A DNA stretch of 13,737 bases from Bacteroidia bacterium (lineage in GTDB: Bacteria > Bacteroidota > Bacteroidia > Bacteroidales > UBA932): NCBI GenBank assembly GCA_021153285.1, contig JAGKTT010000048.1:1-13737 (forward strand), in the 5' to 3' direction. Shown one piece after another: positions 7,088 through 13,658 of the stretch (positions within the stretch are counted from its first letter, which is position 1; every line of letters begins with the position of its first letter). A program made the position numbers and the translations under genes. The notes under the pieces are model-generated. The model was not told the DNA's origin and did no database searches. It saw only the letters and a program-made list of their open reading frames with translations.

Positions 7088-7254
7088 AGGTCCGACTGCC
7101 TGGCCGTCTGTTTATACGGTCGAATTCACATAAAATAAATTTTATGCCACATAAAAAAAGTTAAAAAAGGATAAAAAAGAGAAAGGATTCAATTTTCTTT
7201 TTTAAGTTCTGCCGTATTTTCCCAAAACACAAAATAGATTTGCCATCAAAAAAA
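7088..7254. other. AT-rich intergenic region upstream of the fimbrial operon
   Basis: No gene is seen. The stretch is rich in A-runs on the plus strand (7153-7190) and carries a perfect inverted repeat, CATAAAAT at 7129-7136 with ATTTTATG at 7139-7146. It also holds a direct repeat CACATAAAA (7127-7135 and 7148-7156), 21 bases apart. These are candidate binding sites for a regulator of the fimbrial genes; nothing beyond the repeats supports this. Confidence 0.4.
7235..7242 (+). promoter_or_regulatory. Possible -7 box for the fimbrial operon
   Basis: TAGATTTG matches the Bacteroidetes -7 consensus TAnnTTTG exactly. No TTTG or close variant stands 19-20 bases upstream, so an activator might be needed. 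Transcription would begin only about six bases before ATG 7255, giving an almost leaderless message. Alternatively the match is chance and the real promoter lies further upstream. Confidence 0.3.
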
Positions 7255-7710
7255 ATGACACGATGGCAAGCATTCATAGCATTTTTCTGTATTGTACAGA
7301 CAGCAATCGGGCAGAATCGCTGCTGTCTGGGAATTGAAATCACAGAGGCGGTCAGAAGCGGAAACGCAAGGATAAGAGCCGGATATTCCATTTCCAGGCA
7401 ATGGTCGGCAGAAGCTGTCTCGTCGTTCCACATATATACACCCGGAAAGAATACGGAAGACAGGTATCCGACAGCAGAGATATCTTTCAGACATTGGGTC
7501 CGGGAATGCTACGAAGGAAATTACATATCATTCGGTATCTGTTCGGAATTCAGAGAGAAAACCGATATGAACCTCAGGATAGGTTATTCACTGCCCGTCT
7601 GGAAAGGCTTCGGAATGGACGTCGGCTTCGGCTTCAAAGTGCTTGATGTCATAAGACGAAAAACCATCGAGTCAGGAGAAATAACAATGGAAATACATTA
7701 CATATTCTGA
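7255..7710 (+). CDS. Small secreted beta-rich protein heading a fimbrial operon (DUF3575-like?)
   Basis: 151 residues. The first 20 (MTRWQAFIAFFCIVQTAIGQ) form a clear signal peptide with likely cleavage after Gly-19. The mature part alternates polar and hydrophobic residues in short strands, for example ARIRAGYSISRQWSAEA and FGMDVGFGFKVL, and ends in Phe, as a small outer-membrane beta-barrel would. In Bacteroidetes, fimbrial loci often begin with a DUF3575-type protein of this kind, and I suspect a distant or shortened relative, but no diagnostic motif proves it. ATG 7255-7257 is chosen over an upstream TTG (7240) because the signal peptide starts there. The next gene begins one base after the stop (TGA-T-ATG), so the two are surely cotranscribed. 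A role in assembling or anchoring the fimbriae is inferred from position only. Confidence 0.6.
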   Translation: MTRWQAFIAFFCIVQTAIGQNRCCLGIEITEAVRSGNARIRAGYSISRQWSAEAVSSFHIYTPGKNTEDRYPTAEISFRHWVRECYEGNYISFGICSEFREKTDMNLRIGYSLPVWKGFGMDVGFGFKVLDVIRRKTIESGEITMEIHYIF

Positions 7711-7711
7711 T

Positions 7712-8776
7712 ATGAAGAAACATATTGTCAAATACTGCCGGGAGCTGATTTATCTAGTTTTCTCAGTCTATTCAGATTATTTTCCGCCTTTTCTGGGCAT
7801 ACTTACCTTGTTGAGCTTTCTCCCGGCATTTCTATACGGCTGCAATGCCCCGCAGGCATTGCCTGACACCTTTCAGGAGACAGTGACAAAGATCTGTATG
7901 AACGCTGTCTCCGGTCAGGTTAAGGAAATGGACATATTCGTATTCCACAATGACAGGATGCAGAAACTGGACTGTTATCAGAAAGTGGCAGAGCCCTTAT
8001 TCTGGAACAATGAAATAGTATCCGGCACAGGAGAACGCCTAATCGCGGTATGCGCCAACAGCAGGAAAGAAGTTATGGACTGGACAGCCATAAATTCGCT
8101 ATCATATTTAAAGAACCTGTCTGTTTCATTGGAGAGCGAAAACATAGGTCATCCGTTTATGAGTGGAATAGCTGAAGTCTCGGCAGGAAAGAATGACAAG
8201 CATAAGACATTGGATCTCCAGCCATTGCTCAGCACTGTGGAACTCAGAAGCATAAGCTGCGACTTCGAGGGAAGACCATATGACGGAGAAGTCCTCGAAG
8301 ATGTGAAGGTATATCTTACCAATGTAAATGCCGAATGCAGAATGCTGGAGTATAATGACATTCTGCCCACACGTATCATCAACGCAGGAGGGTTCTGCGA
8401 GGATGATGTACTGAAATTCGGTGATTCAGGACTGATTGCCAGAGAAATAGATGAAAGCATCGGGAAAAAGATTCTGCATCCTGACATTCAACTGGTATGC
8501 TATCCGAACAATTCGACAGCAGAAGGTCCGGGAACGCCGTTTACAAGACTGGTCATAGAAGGAAAGATAAACGGAGAACTATTCTATTGGCCCCTGAATA
8601 TCAATAAAGAGAACGAAGGATATGGGATCGGACGTAATGAAAAATACATCTTTGACATCAAGATCACCCGTAAAGGGACAAATGATCCGGACAAGCCGGT
8701 GAGCAAAGAGGATATTGACATAATTTTCAATATAGAAAAATGGAACGAAAAGGAAGATTACGGAGTAATATTCTGA
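7712..8776 (+). CDS. FimA/Mfa1-type fimbrillin lipoprotein precursor
   Basis: 354 residues. A long signal peptide with a hydrophobic core (about 25-43) ends in the lipobox LYGC, so Cys-44 would be lipidated and the protein carried to the outer membrane. In Porphyromonas FimA and Mfa1 the lipidated N-terminus is later clipped at Arg by a gingipain and the C-terminal strand completes the neighbouring subunit; whether that happens here is unknown. The C-terminal third fits the fimbrillin pattern: LFYWPLNIN, then RNEKYIFDIKITRKGTNDPD and IIFNIEKWNEKEDYGVIF. These parallel the RNHKYDIKLTITGPGTNNP and AEW ending of FimA. The N-terminal domain (about 60-200) contains the SGQVKEMDIFVFHN strand typical of the family. 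It lies between the small secreted protein and the Mfa2-like protein, and its last 37 bases overlap the latter. It could be a stalk or an accessory tip subunit. Confidence 0.75.
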   Translation: MKKHIVKYCRELIYLVFSVYSDYFPPFLGILTLLSFLPAFLYGCNAPQALPDTFQETVTKICMNAVSGQVKEMDIFVFHNDRMQKLDCYQKVAEPLFWNNEIVSGTGERLIAVCANSRKEVMDWTAINSLSYLKNLSVSLESENIGHPFMSGIAEVSAGKNDKHKTLDLQPLLSTVELRSISCDFEGRPYDGEVLEDVKVYLTNVNAECRMLEYNDILPTRIINAGGFCEDDVLKFGDSGLIAREIDESIGKKILHPDIQLVCYPNNSTAEGPGTPFTRLVIEGKINGELFYWPLNINKENEGYGIGRNEKYIFDIKITRKGTNDPDKPVSKEDIDIIFNIEKWNEKEDYGVIF

Positions 8777-10005
8777 ATATAGGAGTCTATTGTGCCATCA
8801 TATATGCTTGCATTCCTATAACAGAACAGGCAAAGGTTACTATCAATTTTCACGGAGCTGATGCCTCGGTGCGGTCTGTCAGTCCAGACGAGGACAAGAT
8901 CACAGACATAAGCCTTTTGATCTTCGACGAAAAAGGGAACGCTGAGGACTGCATATGGCTATCTAAAGGTCAGAGATCCTGCAGTACAGACCTCCTGACG
9001 AACAAGAAATATACATTCTGTGCCTGCGCCAATTTCGGGCATCAGGTCTATGCAGACCATATGGATGAACTTCAGGAATTAAGTTTCTACATAGCATACC
9101 CGGACGAATACAGAGAGGGTATCCCAATGGCTGCAACAGAAGAAATCCTGATCACAGAAGACTGCAATATTGAAATTGACCTTAAACGGCTGATGGCCAG
9201 AATAAGCCTCAGAATGGACCGGAGCAGGATGGATGCTGATGTGGAAATGTATGTCAGATCAGCGAAGATAGGAAATTGTCCTAGATACGTCAAACCATTC
9301 ACAGACAGCAGGATAGAGAACGAAGACGATGCATTTCCTGTGGGATTTCTTTTGAATGATATGCAGACCGCAGCACTGAATCACAATGTCGGGAAAGGAC
9401 TTAGCGAGGAAGTTTCACTTTATATGTTCGAGAATATGCAGGGAGGGACTGACATTCCTGTACAAAGTGACAGTGAGAAGATCTTCGATAAATACGATAA
9501 ACGAAACAACATTTGCTCCTTCATAGAAATGGAAATCGAATATATTTCCGATAAAAAGGTAAGTGGAGAAAAAGGACTGATATACAGATTCTATCTCGGA
9601 GAGGACAGAAACAGCTTTGACGTAATAAGAAATACGCATTACCACATCACCGTCACTCCCGAAAACGATGGACTGAACGAAAACAGCTGGAGAGTGGATA
9701 CCAGCGGTCTTGAAGATATCGGGCCATCTTACTTCAGGGCATATCCTTCAGACTACATACTGGGGGACATAGGCGACAAAGTTCATATATGGTGCGAGTT
9801 CAGTCCTCGCTCTACCCCATTTGACGTCGGAATCTCTTATATGGAAGATGACAAGGCAGAGGGAATATATGATTATGAAGTCGACGCTGACGGATGTGGC
9901 GCGACTTTGACCCTCACCGGGCCGGGACGAGGTCTTATCTATATGGAAGCCGGAGAGCCGGTCAATGACGCGGCTCTCTTCATTATAGAAGTCAATCAGC
10001 CTTGA
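8740..10005 (+). CDS. Mfa2/FimB-like fimbrial anchor or tip lipoprotein (DUF4906-like)
   Basis: 421 residues. A basic N-terminus (MERKGRLR) and hydrophobic core lead to a lipobox-like IYAC with Cys-24. The first half looks like Mfa2/FimB-type proteins: DKITDISLLIFDEKGN, the YTFCACANFG strand, and the PDEYREGIPMAA and LKRLMARISLRMD blocks. The middle carries RNTHYHITVTPENDGLNENS then WRVD, which I associate with DUF4906-type Bacteroidales fimbrial proteins. The last 95 residues form a separate Ig-like beta domain. Such proteins anchor the fimbria or sit at its tip. ATG 8740 is the start because the lipoprotein signal follows at once, although this overlaps the fimbrillin gene by 37 bases in another frame. 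The stop lies inside the 3' end of the convergent uvrA gene. Confidence 0.75.
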   Translation: MERKGRLRSNILNIGVYCAIIYACIPITEQAKVTINFHGADASVRSVSPDEDKITDISLLIFDEKGNAEDCIWLSKGQRSCSTDLLTNKKYTFCACANFGHQVYADHMDELQELSFYIAYPDEYREGIPMAATEEILITEDCNIEIDLKRLMARISLRMDRSRMDADVEMYVRSAKIGNCPRYVKPFTDSRIENEDDAFPVGFLLNDMQTAALNHNVGKGLSEEVSLYMFENMQGGTDIPVQSDSEKIFDKYDKRNNICSFIEMEIEYISDKKVSGEKGLIYRFYLGEDRNSFDVIRNTHYHITVTPENDGLNENSWRVDTSGLEDIGPSYFRAYPSDYILGDIGDKVHIWCEFSPRSTPFDVGISYMEDDKAEGIYDYEVDADGCGATLTLTGPGRGLIYMEAGEPVNDAALFIIEVNQP

Positions 10006-12866
10006 CGCAGATATTCAGCCGTATGTGATTCCTTACACTCGGCAAGTTTCTCGGGAGTACCGGCAAAAACCAGATTTCCACCACCATCACCTGCTTCCGG
10101 ACCAAGGTCGATAACCCAGTCTGCAGCACGGATGACATCAAGATTATGCTCTACCACCACAATCGAATGTCCTTTAGCCAAAAGAGCATCAAACGACTTC
10201 AGAAGTTTCTCCACATCGTAGAAATGAAGTCCTGTAGTAGGCTCGTCAAAGATGAACAGAATCTTCTGATTCTTTGTCCTGGAGCCATTATCATTCATAG
10301 AAAGGAAATAGGCCAGCTTGATTCTCTGGCTTTCACCTCCGGACAATGTGCTGCTGCTCTGACCGAGCTTTATGTACGACAGACCTACATCCACCAAAGG
10401 CTGAAGCCTTTCTGAAATCCTTACTGCCGTCGGATCCTCCTGTGCAGAGAAGAAGGCAATTGCTTCCTCCACGCTCATATTCAGAATATCGTCTATGTTG
10501 AGCCCCTTATAACGTACTTCGAGAATATCCGGCTTGAAACGCTTTCCACCGCAGGCCTCGCAGACCATCGAGACATCTGCCATAAATTGCATTCCTATCT
10601 TCACAAATCCCTCTCCCTGACATTCCGGACAACGTCCCCCGTCCATATTGAAGGAAAAATGCGAAGGTGTATATCCGTTCATCTTGGCATACTGCTGGTC
10701 AGAAAGCAGTTTTCTTATATCATCATATACCTTGAGATAGGTCACAGCATTTGAACGGGAGCTCTTGCCGATAGGATTCTGATCCACATACTCCACTTGT
10801 GTGATGCGGTCCAGATTACCTGAAAGTCCGCGGAATGTGCCTGGTGCCGCTCCAGTATGGTTGATTTCACGGTATATTGCCGGATAAAGAATATCTCCGA
10901 CCAATGATGACTTTCCGCTTCCGCTTACTCCGGTCACGACAGTAAGGGTTCCCAAAGGGAAGGTCACATTGATATCCTTGAGGTTATGTTCCATCGCACC
11001 TTCGACCTTGATCGAATAAGTCCAATTCCTTTTCCTGCGTACATACCTGTTGCGGTCGCCTTCCAGATATTGAAGAGTAAGGGACTTACCTCGCGCAGCA
11101 TCATCAGTATCCTCTCCTATACGGCCCTGGAATACGATCTCACCGCCATTGATTCCGGCTTTAGGGCCAATATCGATCAGAAGGTCTGCTGCTCTCATTA
11201 TCTCCTCGTCGTGTTCGACAACTACCACAGTATTGCCGATGTCCCTAAGCCGCTTCAGTACCGATATAAGTCTCTCCGTATCACGAGGATGCAATCCTAT
11301 GCTCGGCTCATCAAGTATGTAAAGCGAACCCACAAGAGAGCTTCCCAGAGCAGTCACGAGATTGATTCTCTGGCTCTCTCCACCAGACAATGTATTGGAT
11401 GTACGGTTCAATGTCAGATATCCCAGACCTACATCCTGTATATATTCAAGTCGTGAAACTATCTCCTCAATAGCCTTTGAAGCAATATTCCTCTCATATT
11501 CGGTCAGCTGCACATTCGCCCAGAAATCCAGCAGGGTAGAAACATTCATACACAGCAATTCGTGTATTGTCTTGCCTCCGACCTTCACATAAAGCGCTTC
11601 CTTTCTCAGACGACTACCGCCGCATTCGCTGCAGACAGTCCTTCCCGAATAACGGCTGAGCATATATTTATATTGAACCTTGTAACGATTAGACTCGACC
11701 CATCTGAAAAACTCGTTCAGACCTATGATCGAATCTTCTTCAGTCTCTGCAGCACGTCCCTTCCAGATGATATCCTTGACTTCCTGACTGAGATTGCAGT
11801 AAGGCTCGAAAATAGGGATGCCATATCTGGCAGAATTGCGTACAAGCTGGTCCTTGAACCAGCCCATCTTGTCGCCTCTCCAGCAGGCAATCGCTCCATC
11901 ATATATTGTCTGACTCTTGTCCGGGACCACCAGATCTTCACTGATACCTATAATCTGTCCCAGACCTCCACAGACCGGACAGGCCCCCAGAGGACTGTTG
12001 AAACTGAAAAGGTATTCGTCAGGCTTGGCGAATTCGATGCCGTCAGCCTCGAAACGATTGATGAATTTCTCCAATGTCACCGAACCATCGTGAAGTTCCT
12101 TCCTGACAAGAATGGTACCCTTGCCTTTTTCAAATGCTGTTTCCACTGATGAGTGGAGACGGGTCTGAAGATCCTCCCAGTCCGTCTGATCCATACCCAC
12201 AGGGAGATGTTCGGCCATCTGAGGAAGTTTCACACGGTCGATCAGGAGATAAAGATCAGATGGATAATCCCCTGTCTGAGCCTTCTGCATAACCTCCTCG
12301 ATTCTGACAATCCTATCGGAGAAAAACCTTGAGTAACCTTCTTCCTTAAGCTGGAGCATAAGTTCCACCTTATCCTCACGCGCATCCCAATTCAAGTCTG
12401 CAAGGATATATGCGGCCGTAGCATCACCATCAAAAAGATACGACATCACATCATTCACCGTATGACATTTCACTTCTTCTCCCGTCACTGGAGAGTAAGT
12501 CCGTCCTATTCTGGCAAATATCATCCTCAGATAATCGTAAATTTCCGTGCTGGTGGCAATTGTAGAACGAGGATTTCTGGTATTGACTTTCTGTTCTATG
12601 GCAATTGCAGGCGGAATACCCTCGATGAGTTCCACATCCGGCTTGGACATTCTGCCAAGAAACTGCCTTGCATATGAAGAAAGACTTTCCGCAAAACGTC
12701 TCTGTCCTTCGGCAAACAAGGTATCAAAGGCAAGAGAAGACTTGCCTGAACCGGAAATACCGGTAATCACGACAAATTTACCACGCGGGATCTCTACAGT
12801 CACATCTTTAAGATTATTGACCTTCGCCCTCCTTACTATAATGTTTCCTTCTTCTTTCATACGCAT
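9996..12866 (-). CDS. uvrA: Excinuclease ABC subunit A
   Basis: 956 residues. UvrA is the damage-sensing ATPase of nucleotide excision repair; as a dimer it loads UvrB on lesions. Two ABC halves are visible. The first has Walker A GISGSGKS (36-43), signature LSGGESQR (493-500) and Walker B YILDE (516-520). The second has Walker A GVSGSGKS (646-653), signature LSGGESQR (841-848) and Walker B FIFDE (871-875). The C-terminal zinc module is complete (CPEC 746-749, CEAC 769-772). Of the first zinc module only CPVC (296-299) is present; where E. coli has its first Cys pair this protein has GIEFAKPDEY, so that zinc site is probably absent. ATG 12864-12866 lies 27 bases below a promoter -7 box; a second ATG six bases on is possible. 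It is divergent from hsp20 and overlaps the fimbrial gene by 10 bases at the 3' end. Confidence 0.97.
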   Translation of the reverse strand: MRMKEEGNIIVRRAKVNNLKDVTVEIPRGKFVVITGISGSGKSSLAFDTLFAEGQRRFAESLSSYARQFLGRMSKPDVELIEGIPPAIAIEQKVNTRNPRSTIATSTEIYDYLRMIFARIGRTYSPVTGEEVKCHTVNDVMSYLFDGDATAAYILADLNWDAREDKVELMLQLKEEGYSRFFSDRIVRIEEVMQKAQTGDYPSDLYLLIDRVKLPQMAEHLPVGMDQTDWEDLQTRLHSSVETAFEKGKGTILVRKELHDGSVTLEKFINRFEADGIEFAKPDEYLFSFNSPLGACPVCGGLGQIIGISEDLVVPDKSQTIYDGAIACWRGDKMGWFKDQLVRNSARYGIPIFEPYCNLSQEVKDIIWKGRAAETEEDSIIGLNEFFRWVESNRYKVQYKYMLSRYSGRTVCSECGGSRLRKEALYVKVGGKTIHELLCMNVSTLLDFWANVQLTEYERNIASKAIEEIVSRLEYIQDVGLGYLTLNRTSNTLSGGESQRINLVTALGSSLVGSLYILDEPSIGLHPRDTERLISVLKRLRDIGNTVVVVEHDEEIMRAADLLIDIGPKAGINGGEIVFQGRIGEDTDDAARGKSLTLQYLEGDRNRYVRRKRNWTYSIKVEGAMEHNLKDINVTFPLGTLTVVTGVSGSGKSSLVGDILYPAIYREINHTGAAPGTFRGLSGNLDRITQVEYVDQNPIGKSSRSNAVTYLKVYDDIRKLLSDQQYAKMNGYTPSHFSFNMDGGRCPECQGEGFVKIGMQFMADVSMVCEACGGKRFKPDILEVRYKGLNIDDILNMSVEEAIAFFSAQEDPTAVRISERLQPLVDVGLSYIKLGQSSSTLSGGESQRIKLAYFLSMNDNGSRTKNQKILFIFDEPTTGLHFYDVEKLLKSFDALLAKGHSIVVVEHNLDVIRAADWVIDLGPEAGDGGGNLVFAGTPEKLAECKESHTAEYLRQG

Positions 12867-12893
12867 CGTGCCCCTGCATTTCGAGGAAGCTTA

Positions 12894-12924
12894 CAAATAT
12901 ACGAATTTTACACCACAATCCATA
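12894..12924 (-). promoter_or_regulatory. Bacteroidetes-type promoter for uvrA
   Basis: On the minus strand the -7 box TATATTTG (12901-12894) is a perfect match. A -33 box TATG (12924-12921), one mismatch from TTTG, stands 19 bases upstream. Transcription would start near 12888, giving a leader of about 20 bases. The -33 box lies inside the inverted repeat at 12920-12933. Confidence 0.55.
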
Positions 12925-12933
12925 TAGATATGG
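12920..12933. repeat. Short inverted repeat in the uvrA/hsp20 divergent region
   Basis: CCATAT (12920-12925) and ATATGG (12928-12933) form a 6-bp inverted repeat with a 2-base centre. It covers the -33 box of the uvrA promoter and lies 78 bases before hsp20. It could be an operator for a dimeric regulator, but arms this short and AT-rich may be chance. Confidence 0.3.
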
Positions 12934-12997
12934 TGCGGATATTGATATTTCTGATGAGGTCCTGACAACAGGGCGGTATATAAACAATTTAACAGAT

Positions 12998-13002
12998 AGG
13001 AG
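12998..13002 (+). promoter_or_regulatory. Strong Shine-Dalgarno sequence for hsp20
   Basis: AGGAG, inside TAGGAGATAA, lies eight bases before ATG 13011. It is one of the few textbook ribosome-binding sites in the window and fixes the start of the heat-shock gene. It may reflect a need for high translation. Confidence 0.75.
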
Positions 13003-13010
13003 ATAAACAT

Positions 13011-13463
13011 ATGTTACCTTCAAGAAGATTCAACAGCCAGTATGGGCTCACAGATTTCTTCAATGATTTCTTTGAGAACAAGGCTTTGGAAAAAGTAACA
13101 GGCACTGCGCCTGCAATGAATGTATTGGAAAACGACAAAGAGTACAGACTGGAAGTCGCTGTACCCGGAATGTGCAAAGATGACTTCAAGGTTCATCTTA
13201 ACAAAGACGGCAATCTGGTAATCGAAATGGAGAAGAAAGATTGCTGCTGCAAGGGAAAAGATAACGAAGATGAGAAAAAAGAGTGCAGATACCTCAGAAA
13301 AGAGTTCTCATATTCCAAATTCAGTCAGACATTGCTTCTCCCCGACAATGCAGATAAAGAAAAGATTGAGGCTGAGGTAAATAACGGCATTCTCAAGGTA
13401 ATTATCCCGAAACTTGAGAAAGAGGTGGTCAAGGATGAAAAAAGGGTAATTGAGGTCAAGTAG
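13011..13463 (+). CDS. Small heat-shock protein of the Hsp20/alpha-crystallin family
   Basis: 150 residues. Small heat-shock proteins are ATP-independent cytoplasmic chaperones that hold unfolding proteins in large oligomers. A short N-terminal arm (1-33, with FFNDFF) precedes the alpha-crystallin domain (about 34-134). That domain shows APAMNVLENDKEYRLEVAVP, GNLVIEMEKK, the REF-like block YLRKEFSYSKFSQTLLLP (94-111), and NNGILKVIIP (124-133). The last residues, VIEVK, give the I-x-I/V motif used for oligomer contacts. Length is usual for the family. An unusual feature is the loop between strands, KDCCCKGK (76-83), then acidic residues and Cys-92; with Cys-55 the protein has five cysteines. 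Start fixed by AGGAG at 12998-13002. No clear promoter box is visible upstream; TATATA at 12977 is not backed by a -35 or -33 element. Confidence 0.95.
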   Translation: MLPSRRFNSQYGLTDFFNDFFENKALEKVTGTAPAMNVLENDKEYRLEVAVPGMCKDDFKVHLNKDGNLVIEMEKKDCCCKGKDNEDEKKECRYLRKEFSYSKFSQTLLLPDNADKEKIEAEVNNGILKVIIPKLEKEVVKDEKRVIEVK

Positions 13464-13481
13464 TGAAATTTTCACCAAAAA

Positions 13482-13519
13482 GTACGCAAAAAATTTGGAG
13501 ATTCAGATTTTTTGCGTAC
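13482..13519. repeat. 13-bp perfect inverted repeat overlapping the tRNA-Asp promoter
   Basis: GTACGCAAAAAAT (13482-13494) is exactly complementary to ATTTTTTGCGTAC (13507-13519), with a 12-base loop. It lies 18 bases after the hsp20 stop, so in RNA it would form a long hairpin at the end of that message. In DNA it spans the -33 box and the first bases of the -7 box of the tRNA promoter. It has no U-run after the stem, so it is not a classic terminator. Confidence 0.7.
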
Positions 13520-13524
13520 CTTTG
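13494..13524 (+). promoter_or_regulatory. Bacteroidetes-type promoter for tRNA-Asp
   Basis: TTTG (13494-13497), exactly 19 bases, then TACCTTTG (13517-13524): a perfect match to the Bacteroidetes consensus, with the TACCTTTGC form I associate with strong housekeeping promoters of this phylum. Start of transcription is predicted near 13530, leaving about 33 bases to be trimmed before the tRNA. Confidence 0.8.
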
Positions 13525-13562
13525 CATCCGCGTTCGAGAAAAACGCATAAGACTGAACAATT

Positions 13563-13636
13563 GGTGCGGTAGTTCAGCTGGTTAGAATACCGGCCTGTCA
13601 CGCCGGGGGTCGCGGGTTCGAGTCCCGTCCGCACCG
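13563..13636 (+). tRNA. tRNA-Asp (anticodon GTC)
   Basis: The 74-base gene folds into a full cloverleaf. Acceptor arms GGTGCGG (13563-13569) and CCGCACC (13629-13635) pair with discriminator G13636. The anticodon stem is CCGGC/GCCGG (13590-13594, 13602-13606) around loop CTGTCAC with anticodon GTC at 13597-13599. The T arm is GCGGG-TTCGAGT-CCCGT. Anticodon GTC and discriminator G specify aspartate. CCA is not encoded (CAA follows), so it must be added by nucleotidyltransferase. Confidence 0.97.
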
Positions 13637-13640
13637 CAAA

Positions 13641-13658
13641 AAAAGAACAAGTTCTTTT
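13641..13658 (+). terminator. Possible weak terminator after tRNA-Asp
   Basis: AAAAGAAC (13641-13648) and GTTCTTTT (13651-13658) form an inverted repeat whose right arm ends in a T-run; with a CAAG loop the stem is 7 bp. It is AT-rich and short, so it may serve for processing or weak termination only. A second T-rich run (about 13670-13679) follows. Confidence 0.45.

Noticed and set aside
7088..7254. An invertible promoter for phase variation of the fimbrial operon
   Set aside because: The only inverted repeat here has a 2-base centre, with no distant pair of inverted repeats flanking a promoter and no recombinase gene in the window.
11562..12149. A 195-codon open frame on the plus strand opposite uvrA, and similar frames near 10986-11456 and 12547-12927
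   Set aside because: They lie fully antisense to a clear uvrA, have low-complexity, Ser- and Arg-rich translations, and match no family; they are shadows of the coding strand.
12946..12953. TATTTCTG as a -7 box for hsp20
   Set aside because: One mismatch in the core and no -33 box at 19-20 bases upstream.
12962..12982. A sigma-70-like promoter before hsp20 (CTGACA and TATATA)
   Set aside because: The spacing of nine bases is far too short, and Bacteroidetes do not use the classic -35/-10 boxes for housekeeping genes.
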